NCBI RefSeq assembly: GCF_916619195.1
Contig: NZ_CAKAKL010000002.1
Span: 372,001 to 436,000, forward strand
Length of the DNA: 64,000 nt
Source: Inquilinus sp. Marseille-Q2685
GTDB lineage: Bacteria > Pseudomonadota > Alphaproteobacteria > DSM-16000 > Inquilinaceae
Direction: 5' to 3'
The notes below the pieces were generated by a model, which saw only the letters and a list, made by a program, of their open reading frames with translations, searched no databases and had not been told where the DNA came from. Numbering within the stretch: the first letter of the stretch is position 1; each line of letters starts with the position of its first letter. The position numbers were made by a program, and so were the translations under genes. Positions 47,197 through 56,534 of this stretch are shown in pieces.

Positions 47197-48384
47197 ATGA
47201 CCGACCTGCCGCTCATCCGCCTGCAGCCCGGCCGCGACAAGCGCGTCGCCGCCGGCCATCCCTGGATCTTCTCGAACGAGATCGCCATGACGCCGGAGCT
47301 GCGCGAGGTGCCGCTGGGCGCCCCGGTGCGGGTCGAGGCGGCGAACGGCAAGGCCCTCGGCGTCGGCGGCTTCAACCGGCACGCGCTGATCGCCGTGCGC
47401 ATGCTCGACCGCAGCTCGGACGCGGCGATCGACACCGCCTTCCTGCGCCGGCGCCTGGCCGCGGCGCAGGCGCTGCGCGACGCGCTGTTCGACCGGCCCT
47501 TCTACCGCCTGGTCCATGCCGAGGCCGACGGGCTGCCGGGGCTGATCGTCGACCGCTATGGCGACGTGCTGGTGATGCAGAGCAACACGGCGCTGATGGA
47601 CCGGCTGGAAGGCTCGCTCTGCGACGCGCTGGAGGATCTCCTGAGGCCCCGCGCGATCGTGCTGCGCAACGACAGCGCCGTGCGCGGCCTGGAAGGGCTG
47701 GCGGAGGAGGTTCGGGTCGCCCGCGGCGCCGTCGACGGCCCGATCGCGGTGGAGGAGAACGGCGCCAAGTTCGAGGCCGATCCCCTCGGCGGCCAGAAGA
47801 CCGGCTGGTTCTTCGACCAGCGCGACAACCGCGCCTTCGTGGCCAGGCTGGCCCGCGGCCGGCGGCTACTCGACGTCTATACCCACACCGGCGGCTTCGG
47901 CATCCAGGCGGCGCTGGCGGGGGCGGAGGCGGTGACGCTGGTCGACCGCTCGGCCCCGTCGCTGGAGCTGGCGGCCAAGGCGGCGGCGGCCAACGGTGTC
48001 GCCGATCGCGTCTCGACCGCCCGCGGTGAGGCCTTCGCCGAGCTGGAGCGCAGGGGCGGGGAGGGCGAGCGCTGGCCGGTGGTGGTGGTCGACCCGCCGG
48101 CCTTCGTGAAGTCGAAGAAGGACCTTGCCGCCGGCGCCCGCGGCTATGCCAAGCTGGCCCGCCTGGCGGCGCGGGTGACCGAGCGCGGCGGCTTCCTCTG
48201 CGCCTTCTCCTGCAGCCATCACGTCGACCCGGCGCTGTTCGCGGAGCAGGTGGCGCGCGGCCTGGTCGATGCCGGGCGGACCGGCCGGATCCTGCGCCAG
48301 TCCGGCGCCGGGCCGGACCATCCGGTGCATCCGCTGCTGCCGGAGAGCGCCTATCTGAAGGGGATCGTGCTGCAGCTCGATTGA
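47197..48384 (+). CDS. Class I SAM-dependent rRNA cytosine methyltransferase (RlmI-like)
   Basis: A 395-residue methyltransferase for 23S rRNA by family assignment. The N-terminal PUA domain has LQPGRDKRVAAGHPWIFSNE, followed by the RlmI linker (HAEADGLPGLIVDRYGDVLV). The Rossmann domain has FFDQRDNRAF, SAM motif I LLDVYTHTGGFGIQAALAGA and the catalytic DPPAFVKSKKDL, with the Cys of AFSCSHHVDP in the expected place. It starts 107 bases from the divergent S58 peptidase gene. Confidence 0.93.
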   Translation: MTDLPLIRLQPGRDKRVAAGHPWIFSNEIAMTPELREVPLGAPVRVEAANGKALGVGGFNRHALIAVRMLDRSSDAAIDTAFLRRRLAAAQALRDALFDRPFYRLVHAEADGLPGLIVDRYGDVLVMQSNTALMDRLEGSLCDALEDLLRPRAIVLRNDSAVRGLEGLAEEVRVARGAVDGPIAVEENGAKFEADPLGGQKTGWFFDQRDNRAFVARLARGRRLLDVYTHTGGFGIQAALAGAEAVTLVDRSAPSLELAAKAAAANGVADRVSTARGEAFAELERRGGEGERWPVVVVDPPAFVKSKKDLAAGARGYAKLARLAARVTERGGFLCAFSCSHHVDPALFAEQVARGLVDAGRTGRILRQSGAGPDHPVHPLLPESAYLKGIVLQLD

Positions 48385-48469
48385 TGGGCGTCTCCCCTCG
48401 TCCGCGGGCTTGACAAGTCGGCCGGCCTGCCGTGTGGTCTAGACCAGCCAAAAGGGGAGGCCCGAGACA

Positions 48470-49726
48470 ATGACCACCATCCTGACCCGCGCCCTGATGA
48501 CGGGCGCGGCGCTCGCCGTCCTGGCCGGTGCCGCGCAGGCCGCGGACGTGACGCTGACGATCGAGAGCTGGCGCAACGACGACCTCAAGATCTGGCAGGA
48601 CACGATCATCCCGGCCTTCGAGGCGTCGCATCCGGGGATCAAGCTGAACTTCGCGCCCTCTGCCCCGACCGAGTACAACGCCGCGCTGAACGCCAAGATG
48701 GAGGGCGGGGTCGCCGGCGACATCGTCGCCTGCCGCGCCTTCGACGCTTCGCTGGCGCTGTTCCAGAAGGGCCATCTGGCCTCGGTCAACGACCTCAAGG
48801 GCATCGACGCCTTCCCGGAGGCGTCGCGGACGGCCTGGAGCACCGACGACGGCAAGACCACCTACTGCGTGCCGGTCGGCTCGGTCATCGGCGGCTTCAT
48901 CTACAACAAGGAGATCTTCGACAAGCTCGGCCTGGCGCCGCCGCAGACGGAGGCCGAGTTCTTCGCCCTGCTCGACAAGATCAAGGCCGCCGGGGAGATC
49001 CCGCTGTCGATCGGCACCGCCGACCAATGGGAGGCCGCGACCATGGGCTTCCAGAACATCGGCCCGAACCACTGGCAGGGCGATCCCGGCCGCAAGGCGC
49101 TGATCGCCGGCACCGCCAAGTTCACCGACCCGCCCTATGTCGCCGCCTGGGCCGAGCTGGCGAAGTGGAAGCCCTATCTGGCCGACGGCTACGAGGCGCA
49201 GTCCTACCCGGACAGCCAGAACCTGTTCACCCTCGGTCGGGCCGCGATCTACCCGGCCGGGTCGTGGGAGATCCCGCTGTTCGAAGCCCAGGCCGAGTTC
49301 CCGATGGGCGCCTTCCCGCCGCCGGTGGCGAAGGCGGGCGATCCGTGCTTCATCTCGAACCACACCGATATCGGCTTCGGCATGAACGCCCATACCAAGC
49401 ATCCGGAGGCGGCGCGCGCCTTCCTGGAATGGGTCGCCTCGGCCGAGTTCGCGACGCTCTACACCAACGCCCTGCCGGGCTTCTTCACCCTGTCGACCCA
49501 CAAGGTCGAACTGAAGGACCCGCTGGCGGCGGAGTTCCAGAGCTGGAAGGACAAATGCGGCGGCAACATCCGCCTGGCGCACCAGATCCTGTCGCGCGGC
49601 AAGCCCAATGTCGACCAGGCGATCTGGAACGTCTCGGCCCAGGTGCTGAACGGCACCATGACCGCCGAGCAGGCCGCCGCCAAGGTGCAGGAGACCCTGG
49701 ACGCCTGGTACAAGCCGCGGAAGTGA
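48470..49726 (+). CDS. Orphan ABC sugar-binding protein (family 1)
   Basis: A 418-residue secreted solute-binding protein: signal peptide MTTILTRALMTGAALAVLAG with cleavage after AQA, then LTIESWRNDDLKIWQDTIIP, GDIVACRAFDASLALFQKGH, GGFIYNKEIFDKLGLAPPQT and GRAAIYPAGSWEIPLFEAQA, typical of carbohydrate (CUT1) binders. GGGGAGG precedes ATG 48470. The expected permease and ATPase genes are absent: a toxin-antitoxin cluster begins 95 bases downstream. It either pairs with a transporter elsewhere or is left over from an interrupted operon. Confidence 0.93.
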   Translation: MTTILTRALMTGAALAVLAGAAQAADVTLTIESWRNDDLKIWQDTIIPAFEASHPGIKLNFAPSAPTEYNAALNAKMEGGVAGDIVACRAFDASLALFQKGHLASVNDLKGIDAFPEASRTAWSTDDGKTTYCVPVGSVIGGFIYNKEIFDKLGLAPPQTEAEFFALLDKIKAAGEIPLSIGTADQWEAATMGFQNIGPNHWQGDPGRKALIAGTAKFTDPPYVAAWAELAKWKPYLADGYEAQSYPDSQNLFTLGRAAIYPAGSWEIPLFEAQAEFPMGAFPPPVAKAGDPCFISNHTDIGFGMNAHTKHPEAARAFLEWVASAEFATLYTNALPGFFTLSTHKVELKDPLAAEFQSWKDKCGGNIRLAHQILSRGKPNVDQAIWNVSAQVLNGTMTAEQAAAKVQETLDAWYKPRK

Positions 49727-49751
49727 GGGCGGCGCAGGCCGAACACGATCG

Positions 49752-49786
49752 GGGCGATTAGCATATTATGCCAATCGCCCTATCTT
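49752..49786 (+). promoter_or_regulatory. Promoter and palindromic operator of the parD antitoxin gene
   Basis: GGGCGATTAGCATA (49752-49765) and TATGCCAATCGCCC (49767-49780) pair at 13 of 14 positions. The left arm contains a possible -35 TTAGCA (49758-49763); TATCTT (49781-49786) follows at 17 bp as -10. An operator over the promoter is expected for antitoxin autoregulation. It could also act as a 3' hairpin for the sugar-binding protein gene. Confidence 0.6.
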
Positions 49787-49820
49787 ATGGGTCTGCAGCC
49801 GTGTTCAGAGGACAGCGCTG

Positions 49821-50123
49821 ATGCCGACCCGCAACGTCGTCGTGACCGATCATCAGGCCAAGCTGATCGAAGGGCTGGTCAAGTCCGGCCGCTACCAGAA
49901 CGCCAGCGAGGTCCTGCGCGAGGGCCTCCGCCTCGTCGAACAGCGGGAGCAGGAGAATGCGGCCAGGCTGGAGCGCCTCCGGGCCGCAGTCGATGTCGGA
50001 ATCGCCGCGATGGAGCGCGGGGAGTACACCGAGTTCGACTCCATGGACGATCTGGAGCGGCACATGAATGCGATAGCCGAGAAAGCCATAGCCGGCGCCC
50101 TCGAATCCGGTTCGGCGGACTGA
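49821..50123 (+). CDS. parD: ParD-family type II antitoxin (ribbon-helix-helix)
   Basis: A 100-residue antitoxin. The N-terminal ribbon-helix-helix is TRNVVVTDHQAKLIEGLVKS followed by GRYQNASEVLREGLRLVEQR, the standard ParD pattern; the acidic helical C-terminus would wrap the toxin. AGAGGA precedes ATG 49821. The partner parE directly downstream has an in-frame stop and a degenerate end, so this antitoxin is apparently without its cognate toxin. Confidence 0.9.
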   Translation: MPTRNVVVTDHQAKLIEGLVKSGRYQNASEVLREGLRLVEQREQENAARLERLRAAVDVGIAAMERGEYTEFDSMDDLERHMNAIAEKAIAGALESGSAD

Positions 50124-50129
50124 TTCCGG

Positions 50130-50321
50130 ATGGCCGGGGGCCGTTGGCAGGTCCGCTGAGACATCGCGGCCAACCAGGACCGCGCTTCCATCCTTCATTG
50201 GACCACCCAAGCCTTCGGTCCGAAGCAGGCGGGCGACTATCGGCAGACGATCGTCCAGGCCGTCCGGGCACTGGGCTCTGCCGGACCTTTCGGCCAGCAA
50301 GGGATCTGGCCCACCACTTGA
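50130..50321 (+). pseudogene. parE: ParE-family toxin remnant
   Basis: ATG 50130 opens MAGGRWQVR, then TGA at 50157-50159. The same frame continues with DIAANQDRASILHWTTQAFG and PKQAGDYRQTIVQAVRALG, the unmistakable ParE/RelE helix pair, before losing similarity (SAGPFGQQGIWPTT) and stopping at 50319-50321. The C-terminal beta-sheet with the toxic residues is missing or frameshifted. One nonsense codon plus a decayed 3' half indicate inactivation. Confidence 0.75.
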
Positions 50322-50379
50322 AGCGCGTGCCTTCGGTCTCTATCTTACCATCGTCTTACTTTGGCGGGATGCGAGCGTG

Positions 50380-50655
50380 ATGGCCGGCGCGGATCAGCTC
50401 ACGACCACCGTTTCCACCAAGGGGCAGGTGATCCTGCCCAGCACCATCCGCCAGCGGCGGGAGTGGCGGGCGGGAACGCGGCTGCTGGTCGAGGAAACGC
50501 CCGAAGGCGTGCTGTTGCGGCCCATCCCAGCCTTTCCCGGGACGCGGCCCGAGGACGTGTTCGGCTCGCTTCCCCATCGCGGCACGCCCAAGTCGCTCGA
50601 GGAGATGGACGCCGCCGTGCTCGCCGAGGCCCGGCGGCGGCATGCTCGCGATTGA
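50380..50655 (+). CDS. AbrB/MazE-type antitoxin (VapB)
   Basis: A 91-residue protein with an N-terminal SpoVT-AbrB swapped-hairpin domain (TTTVSTKGQVILPSTIRQRR; AGTRLLVEETPEGVLLRPIP) and an acidic C-terminus (LEEMDAAVLAEARRRHARD) for toxin binding. GTG 50377 is an alternative start directly before ATG 50380. It overlaps the vapC gene by 14 bases, the usual coupling in vapBC pairs. Confidence 0.9.
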   Translation: MAGADQLTTTVSTKGQVILPSTIRQRREWRAGTRLLVEETPEGVLLRPIPAFPGTRPEDVFGSLPHRGTPKSLEEMDAAVLAEARRRHARD

Positions 50656-51031
50656 TACCAATCTGATCGTCCGTTACCTGACCGGCGACCATCCCGGCCA
50701 GTCTGCCCGTGCCCGCAAGCTGATCGATGGCCAGCCGGTCTTCGCCCCGGTCACGGTCATGCTCGAAGTCGAATGGGTGCTGCGCAGCGCCTACGGCTAT
50801 CGCCCGGTAGATGTTGTGCGCGCGCTGCGGGCGTTCGCGGGCCTTCCCACGGTGACGGTCGAGGACGGAGCCATTGTCGCCGCCGCCCTCGACCTCGCCG
50901 AGAAGGGGATGGATTTCGCTGATGCGCTTCACCTCGGCCGATCGGCGCATTGCGAAGGCTTCGCGACCTTCGACCGCAAATTCGTCAAGGCTGCGAAGGC
51001 GGCCGGCTGTCAGGGTATCCGGGAGGTTTGA
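50642..51031 (+). CDS. vapC: VapC-family PIN-domain ribonuclease toxin
   Basis: A 129-residue toxin with the full acidic set of PIN nucleases: Asp in MLAIDTNLIVRYLTGDHP, Glu in MLEVEWVLRSAYGY, Asp in GMDFADALHLG and Asp in FATFDRKFVKAA. The family cleaves tRNA or rRNA sites when the antitoxin is lost. The start overlaps the antitoxin gene, so the pair appears intact and functional. Confidence 0.94.
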   Translation: MLAIDTNLIVRYLTGDHPGQSARARKLIDGQPVFAPVTVMLEVEWVLRSAYGYRPVDVVRALRAFAGLPTVTVEDGAIVAAALDLAEKGMDFADALHLGRSAHCEGFATFDRKFVKAAKAAGCQGIREV

Positions 51032-51055
51032 GGAGCGGTGACAGCCGGGTCCGCT

Positions 51056-51820
51056 TCACGCCCCCACCCGGGCCAGCAGCAGCAGGCGGCGGAACGGGAA
51101 CAGGGTGCTGCCGTCGGGCTGCGGCGGATAGGCCTGGGCCAGCCGGGCGGCGTAGCTGGCGATGAAGGCGTCGAGCTCCGGCCCCGACAGCGCCGCCATC
51201 ACCGGCAGCAGCGCCGTGCCGCGGACCCAGTGCAGCACCGGATTGTCGCCCTTCAGAACGTGCAGGTACTCGGTCTCCCAGATGTCCAGCGCCTCGGTGC
51301 GCGGCGCCAGCAGGTCGTAATAGGCGGCCGGAGTGCCGACCGGCGGGCGGCGCAGCGGGATCCGGCCGGCCCAGGGCGGCTCCGACGCCAGGGCGCGCAT
51401 CAGCACATGGCTCGGCGCGTCGTGGTTGCGCGGCATCTGCACCGCCAGAACGCCGCCGGGGGCCAGGAAGGACAGCAGGCGCGGGACCAGCGCGTCATGC
51501 CCCTCCACCCATTGCAGCGCGGCGTTGGAGAAGATCAGGTCCACCGGCTCCTTGGGCGTCCAGTCGGCGATGTCGCCTTCGACCCAGTCCAGGTCCGGAT
51601 GGGTCTGCCGCGCCTCGCGCAGGGCGTTGCGGTCGCGGTCGAGCCCGGTGACCGCGGCGCGCGGCCAGCGCTCGGCCAGCTGGGCGGCCAGCGCGCCGGT
51701 GCCGCAGCCGAGATCGACGATCCGCCGCGCCTCGATGTCCGGCAGCCGGGTGATGAGGTCGAGCCCGGGCTGCAGCCGCGGGCCGGCGAATTTCAGGGTG
51801 TTGGTGGGATTCCATGCCAT
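51056..51820 (-). CDS. tam: Trans-aconitate 2-methyltransferase-like SAM enzyme
   Basis: A 254-residue methyltransferase. It starts MAWNPTNTLKFAGPRLQPGL, matching Tam, with SAM motif I IVDLGCGTGALAAQLAERWP, LDWVEGDIADWTPKEPVDLI, FSNAALQWVEGHDALVPRLL and the Tam-typical MPRNHDAPSHVLMRALA and YYDLLAPRTEALDIWETEYL. It methylates trans-aconitate and so relieves inhibition of aconitase. It is divergent from the rpmH promoter. Confidence 0.92.
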   Translation of the reverse strand: MAWNPTNTLKFAGPRLQPGLDLITRLPDIEARRIVDLGCGTGALAAQLAERWPRAAVTGLDRDRNALREARQTHPDLDWVEGDIADWTPKEPVDLIFSNAALQWVEGHDALVPRLLSFLAPGGVLAVQMPRNHDAPSHVLMRALASEPPWAGRIPLRRPPVGTPAAYYDLLAPRTEALDIWETEYLHVLKGDNPVLHWVRGTALLPVMAALSGPELDAFIASYAARLAQAYPPQPDGSTLFPFRRLLLLARVGA

Positions 51821-51897
51821 GGCGCCCAATCTACCGGAAGATCCGCGTCCGGCGCATCCCCGCACCGATCCCCCACACCGATCCGTAGCCGGATCGA

Positions 51898-51926
51898 TTG
51901 ACTCGGGCGCCGGTCATGCCTATAAC
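51898..51926 (+). promoter_or_regulatory. Sigma70-type promoter of rpmH operon
   Basis: TTGACT (51898-51903), 17-bp spacer, TATAAC (51921-51926). This is the best promoter match in the window, 54 bases upstream of the rpmH start codon. Confidence 0.75.
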
Positions 51927-51979
51927 CCGCGACCGTTTTGCGTCCGGAAGGGCGCAGTGAGCCATCCGGAGTTCCGACC

Positions 51980-52114
51980 GTGAAGAGAACCTATCAGCCG
52001 AGCAAGCTGGTGCGTAAGCGCCGCCACGGCTTCCGCGCCCGCATGGAGACCGTCGGCGGTCGCCGCGTGCTGTCCAATCGCCGCGCCAAGGGCCGGAAGC
52101 GCCTCTCCGCTTAA
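51980..52114 (+). CDS. rpmH: 50S ribosomal protein L34
   Basis: A 44-residue ribosomal protein: GTG start, then [20 protein letters not shown] and a basic second half ending KGRKRLSA, fully typical of L34. It is too short for many ORF callers. The gap to rnpA is 26 bases, and the order rpmH-rnpA-yidD-yidC-engB-argB is conserved in alphaproteobacteria. Confidence 0.98.
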   Translation: MKRTYQPSKLVRKRRHGFRARMETVGGRRVLSNRRAKGRKRLSA

Positions 52115-52140
52115 CCGGCTTTCGCGGCCGGGGTGACCGG

Positions 52141-52581
52141 ATGCGCGTCCGCCTTGACGATCCTTCCATGATCCGCCTCGGCCGGCTGAAGAAGCGGGCC
52201 GAGTTTTTGGCCGTGGCCGGCACGCGCCGCAAATGGGCGCAGCCGGGCGTGATCGTCCAGCTGCGCCGCTGGGACCAGGCTGGGACCGATGCGGAGGCGA
52301 CGGCCGGCTGCGATCTCCGCGTCGGCTACACCGCCAGCCGCAAGGTCGGCAATTCGGTCGCCCGCAACCGGGCGCGCCGACGGCTGCGCGCCGCCGCCGC
52401 CGAGGTGCTGGGCCGTCGGGCGGCGCCGGGGCTCGACCTGGTGCTGATCGCCCGCGGCGAGACCATCCGCCGGCCGTTCGCCGACCTCGTCGCCGATCTC
52501 GACCGCGCGCTGCAGAAGCTGGGGGCCGTGCGCCCGGCGCCAGAGGCCGCAGGGGCGGAGGCGGGAGGAACCGCGGCATGA
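52141..52581 (+). CDS. rnpA: Ribonuclease P protein component
   Basis: A 146-residue basic protein that assists the RNase P RNA in 5' tRNA maturation. The family region [40 protein letters not shown] (the RNR motif) and [20 protein letters not shown] are clear. ATG 52141 follows GGGGTGACCGG; ATG 52168 is a shorter alternative closer to the family start. Its stop overlaps the yidD ATG as ATGA. Confidence 0.95.
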   Translation: MRVRLDDPSMIRLGRLKKRAEFLAVAGTRRKWAQPGVIVQLRRWDQAGTDAEATAGCDLRVGYTASRKVGNSVARNRARRRLRAAAAEVLGRRAAPGLDLVLIARGETIRRPFADLVADLDRALQKLGAVRPAPEAAGAEAGGTAA

Positions 52582-52868
52582 GCCCGCTGGCCCACGGGCT
52601 GCGCGCCCTGGTGATCGGCTACCGCTACAGCCTGTCGGCGCTGATCGGACGCCAGTGCCGCTTCGCGCCCACTTGCTCCGCATACGCGATCGAGGCTATT
52701 GAGCGGCACGGTGCGATCGCCGGGGGCTGGCTGGCCCTGCGGCGCATTGCGCGTTGCCACCCCTGGGGCGGGTCGGGGTATGACCCCGTGCCCGATACCC
52801 TGACCAAGACTGCCGGTGGACGGGGCCATGACGCCTGCTGCGGCGCGGCCCGGCCCACCGACCATTGA
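52578..52868 (+). CDS. yidD: Membrane protein insertion efficiency factor YidD
   Basis: A 96-residue protein of the YidD/DUF37 family helping YidC-dependent insertion. [40 protein letters not shown] and [18 protein letters not shown] contain the family's three conserved Cys and the [12 protein letters not shown] signature. The ATG overlaps the rnpA stop codon. Confidence 0.96.
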   Translation: MSPLAHGLRALVIGYRYSLSALIGRQCRFAPTCSAYAIEAIERHGAIAGGWLALRRIARCHPWGGSGYDPVPDTLTKTAGGRGHDACCGAARPTDH

Positions 52869-52931
52869 CCGTACACGACTGACCGGCCGGCCAGATCAAG
52901 GGGCAGGGGCCGGGACCGGAGCCCTGATGCG

Positions 52932-54758
52932 ATGACCGACCAGAAGAACCTGATCCTGGCGATCGCCCTGTCGCTGGCCATCCTTCTCGGCTTCCAGTTC
53001 CTGTTCCCGGCGCCGAAGCCGACCCCGGCGCCGCAGCAGCAGGCCACCACCACCTCGACCGCGTCGCCCCAGGCGCCGACCGCGATCGGCAGCGCCGCGC
53101 AGGCGCCGATGGACCGCGCCCAGGCGCTGGCCCAGACCAGCCGGGTCAAGATCGACGCGCCGCGCCTGCACGGCTCGATCAACCTGACCGGCGGCCGGAT
53201 CGACGACGTCACCCTGCGCGACTACCGCGAGACGGTCGACCCGAACAGCCCGGAGATCGTGCTGCTGACGCCGCTGGGCGGCCCGTCCCCCTACTATGCC
53301 GATTACGGCTGGGCGCCGGCCGACCCCTCGGTCGTGGTGCCGGGCGCGAACACGGTGTGGACCGCCGACCGGCAGACGCTGACCCCGGACGCGCCGGTGG
53401 TGCTGCGCTGGGACAACGGCCAGGGGCTGGTGTTCGAGCGCACCATCTCGGTCGACGCCAACTTCATGTTCACGGTGGTCCAGCGGGTCGTGAACAACAC
53501 CGACAAGCCGGTGCAGCTGGCCCCCTACGGCCGGGTGCTGCGCTTCGGCACGCCGGTGACGCAGGGCTATTTCGTGCTGCATGAGGGGCCGTACGGCGTC
53601 TTCAACGGCACGCTGGACGAGAAGACCTACAAGGACGTCCAGGACGACAAGGCGATCCGCCACAGCACCACCGGCGGCTGGCTCGGCTTCACCGACAAGT
53701 ACTGGCTGGCGGCGCTGATCCCGGACCAGTCGGTCAAGGTCGACACCCAGTTCCTGCATCAGTCGGACGGCGAGGGCCGCTACCTCGCCACCTACCAGGC
53801 CGACCCCGTCACCGTGGCCCCGGGCCAGACGGTGGACTCGACCGGCCGGCTGTTCGCCGGCGCCAAGGAGGTCGACCTGATCGGCAGCTATGCCGAGACG
53901 CTGAACATCACCAAGTTCGACTTCGCCATCGATTTCGGCTGGTTCTGGTTCCTGACCAAGCCGTTCTTCAAGGTCCTGGCCTGGATCCACAGCCTGGTCG
54001 GCAATTTCGGCGTCGCGATCCTGATCTTCACCCTCGCCCTGAAGCTGCTTTTCTACCCGCTGGCGGACAAGTCCTACCGCTCGATGGCGAAGATGAAGGC
54101 GCTGCAGCCGGAGATGGTGAAGCTGCGCGAGCGCTATGCCGACGACCGCGCCAAGCAGCAGCAGGAGCTGATGGCGCTGTACAAGCGCGAGAAGGTCAAC
54201 CCGGCCGCCGGCTGCCTGCCGATCCTGATCCAGATCCCGGTGTTCTTCGCCCTCTACAAGGTGCTGCTGGTCACCATCGAGATGCGGCACGCGCCGTTCT
54301 TCGGCTGGGTCCATGACCTGTCGGCGCCCGACCCGACCACGCTGTTCAACCTGTTCGGCCTGATCCCCTGGGCCCCGCCGGCGATGCTGATGATCGGCGC
54401 CTGGCCGCTGATCATGGGCGTGACCATGTTCCTGCAGCAGAAGCTGAACCCGGCGCCGGCCGACCCGGTCCAGGCCAAGGTGTTCATGCTGCTGCCGGTG
54501 GTGTTCACCTTCATGCTGGCGCATTTCCCGGTCGGCCTGGTGGTGTACTGGGCGTGGAACAACACGCTGACGATCCTGCAGCAGTGGTCGATCATGAAGC
54601 GCATGCATGTGAAGATCTCGGGCGGGGTCGAGGAAGGCGCCGAATCGCCGGTCGCGCCGCCCTCGGTGACGCGCAAGAAGAACGGCAGCGGCGACGCCAA
54701 GGCTCCCGCCGCCCCGAAGGGACCCGTCACGCGCAAGCCGGCGGGCCGCAAGGGGTGA
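52932..54758 (+). CDS. yidC: Membrane protein insertase YidC
   Basis: A 608-residue Oxa1-family insertase. First helix [20 protein letters not shown], then a large periplasmic beta-domain (about 60-350) and five C-terminal helices. The insertase core has [20 protein letters not shown], the cytosolic hairpin [40 protein letters not shown] and [20 protein letters not shown]. The tail is basic (TRKPAGRKG), as expected for ribosome contact. Its TGA overlaps the engB GTG start. Confidence 0.97.
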   Translation: MTDQKNLILAIALSLAILLGFQFLFPAPKPTPAPQQQATTTSTASPQAPTAIGSAAQAPMDRAQALAQTSRVKIDAPRLHGSINLTGGRIDDVTLRDYRETVDPNSPEIVLLTPLGGPSPYYADYGWAPADPSVVVPGANTVWTADRQTLTPDAPVVLRWDNGQGLVFERTISVDANFMFTVVQRVVNNTDKPVQLAPYGRVLRFGTPVTQGYFVLHEGPYGVFNGTLDEKTYKDVQDDKAIRHSTTGGWLGFTDKYWLAALIPDQSVKVDTQFLHQSDGEGRYLATYQADPVTVAPGQTVDSTGRLFAGAKEVDLIGSYAETLNITKFDFAIDFGWFWFLTKPFFKVLAWIHSLVGNFGVAILIFTLALKLLFYPLADKSYRSMAKMKALQPEMVKLRERYADDRAKQQQELMALYKREKVNPAAGCLPILIQIPVFFALYKVLLVTIEMRHAPFFGWVHDLSAPDPTTLFNLFGLIPWAPPAMLMIGAWPLIMGVTMFLQQKLNPAPADPVQAKVFMLLPVVFTFMLAHFPVGLVVYWAWNNTLTILQQWSIMKRMHVKISGGVEEGAESPVAPPSVTRKKNGSGDAKAPAAPKGPVTRKPAGRKG

Positions 54759-55417
54759 CGGAGGCGCAGGCGACCGGCGTGGACACCTACGGACCGGAGG
54801 CGATCGAGGCGGGGCGGCTGCTGTTCGCGCAGGAATGCCGCTTCACCTGGGGCTCGGCCTCGCTGTCCGACCTGCCGCCCGCGGGCCTGCCGGAGATCGC
54901 CTTCGCCGGCCGCTCGAATGTCGGCAAGTCCAGCCTGGTCAACGCGCTGACCGGGCGGAAGACCCTGGCCCGCACCAGCCACACCCCGGGCCGCACCCAG
55001 CAGCTCAACTTCTTCGACCTCGGCGGCCTACTGTCGCTGGTCGACCTGCCGGGCTACGGCTACGCCAAGGTGTCGAAGTCGCTGTCCCAGGGCTGGACCG
55101 ACACGCTGAAGGGCTATCTGCGCGGCCGGGCGACGCTGCGCCGGGCCCTGGTGCTGATCGACGGCCGGCACGGCATCAAGGAGTCGGACACGGAGATCCT
55201 GAAGCTGCTCGACGACACCGCCGTGGCCACCCAGGTGGTGCTGACCAAGATGGACAAGGTCGGCAAGGGCGAGCGCGAGCGCCGGATCCCGGAGGTCGAG
55301 GCGGCGCTGAAGCGCCACCCGGCCGCCTTTCCGAAGGTGATGCTGACCAGCAGCGACAAGGGCGAGGGCATCCCCGAACTGCGCGCCTTCCTGGCGGAGA
55401 TCGCGAAGAACGGCTGA
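54755..55417 (+). CDS. engB: Ribosome biogenesis GTP-binding protein EngB (YsxC/YihA)
   Basis: A 220-residue GTPase needed for 50S assembly. G1 [20 protein letters not shown], the switch region [16 protein letters not shown]3 [12 protein letters not shown] and G4 LTKMDKVG, with G5 TSSDKGEG. The start is GTG 54755 overlapping the yidC stop (GTGA). In-frame upstream ATGs lie inside yidC. Confidence 0.95.
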   Translation: MTEAQATGVDTYGPEAIEAGRLLFAQECRFTWGSASLSDLPPAGLPEIAFAGRSNVGKSSLVNALTGRKTLARTSHTPGRTQQLNFFDLGGLLSLVDLPGYGYAKVSKSLSQGWTDTLKGYLRGRATLRRALVLIDGRHGIKESDTEILKLLDDTAVATQVVLTKMDKVGKGERERRIPEVEAALKRHPAAFPKVMLTSSDKGEGIPELRAFLAEIAKNG

Positions 55418-55488
55418 GCGCGGTTGATCGCGGCCGCGCGCTGGGGCATGAGAGGGGCGCCGGCAACCGCTCGCAGGATACGAGCCCG

Positions 55489-56403
55489 ATGACCAAGCCC
55501 TTCGCCGCCCCGCCCAAGCTGCCCGCCGCCTCGCTCGACAAGGCCAACACCCTGGTCGAGGCGCTGCCCTTCATGCGCCGCTACGCCGGCGCCACCTTCG
55601 TGATCAAGTACGGCGGCAACGCCATGGGCGACGATTCGCTGACCGAGAGCTTCGCCCGCGACGTCGTGCTTCTGAAGCAGGTCGGCATCAACCCGGTGGT
55701 GGTGCATGGCGGCGGCCCGCAGATCGGCGCGATGCTGGAGCGGCTGCAGATCAAGTCGGAATTCGTCGACGGGCTGCGCATCACCGACCGCAACACCGTC
55801 GACGTGGTCGAGATGGTGCTGTCCGGCAACATCAACAAGCAGATCGTCTCGGCCATCCAGGCGGTCGGCGGCAAGGCGGTCGGCGTCTCCGGCAAGGACG
55901 GGGCGCTGATCTCGGCCCGCAAGCTGCAGCGCACCAAGCGCGACCCCGACAGCAACATCGAGCGCATCCTCGACCTGGGATTCGTCGGCGAGCCGGCGGC
56001 GGTGAACCCGGAGATCCTCGAGGCGTTCGAGGACAGCGACTTCATCCCGGTGATCGCGCCGATCGGCGTCGGCCCGCGCGGCGAGAGCTACAACATCAAC
56101 GCCGACACGGCGGCGGGCGCCATCGCCGCGGCGCTGAACGCCACCCGCTTCTTCCTGCTGACCGACGTCGCCGGCGTGCTGGACAAGGATAAGGCGCTGA
56201 TCCAGGAGCTGCCGCTGGCCCGGGCGCGCGAGCTGATGACCGACGGCACCATCTCCGGCGGCATGATCCCGAAGCTCGAGACCTGCATCTCGGCGGTCGA
56301 GCAGGGGGTCGAGGGGGCGGTGATCATGGACGGCCGCGTGCCGCACGCCGTGCTGCTCGAGGTCTTCACCGAAGGCGGCGTCGGAACCCTGATCCGGGCC
56401 TAG
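55489..56403 (+). CDS. argB: N-acetylglutamate kinase
   Basis: A 304-residue amino-acid kinase, second step of arginine synthesis. [40 protein letters not shown], the Arg-sensitive N-terminal helix ([19 protein letters not shown]) and [11 protein letters not shown] are present. The extended N-terminal helix is characteristic of arginine-inhibited hexameric NAGK, which PII proteins can regulate. GlnD is also in this window, though 47 kb away. Confidence 0.96.
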   Translation: MTKPFAAPPKLPAASLDKANTLVEALPFMRRYAGATFVIKYGGNAMGDDSLTESFARDVVLLKQVGINPVVVHGGGPQIGAMLERLQIKSEFVDGLRITDRNTVDVVEMVLSGNINKQIVSAIQAVGGKAVGVSGKDGALISARKLQRTKRDPDSNIERILDLGFVGEPAAVNPEILEAFEDSDFIPVIAPIGVGPRGESYNINADTAAGAIAAALNATRFFLLTDVAGVLDKDKALIQELPLARARELMTDGTISGGMIPKLETCISAVEQGVEGAVIMDGRVPHAVLLEVFTEGGVGTLIRA

Positions 56404-56425
56404 GTCAGAAGGCCTTTTCCTTTTC

Positions 56426-56515
56426 TGTCATTGCCGGGCTTGACCCGGCAATCCAGAGGCCGCCGGGAGCGGCATCGACATTTCCTGGATGCCCGGGTCA
56501 GGCCCGGGCATGACA
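56426..56515. repeat. Two-hairpin intergenic repeat (GTCAT...ATCCAG / CTGGAT...ATGAC)
   Basis: TGTCATTGCCGGG...CCCGGCAATCCAG and CTGGATGCCCGGG...CCCGGGCATGACA, with a 28-base spacer. In hairpin 1 the TTGCC/GGCAA pair and in hairpin 2 the TGCCC/GGGCA pair are mutually compensated. It separates argB from the convergent M20 hydrolase. Confidence 0.88.
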
Positions 56516-56534
56516 AAATGGGAGCGACCTGGCC

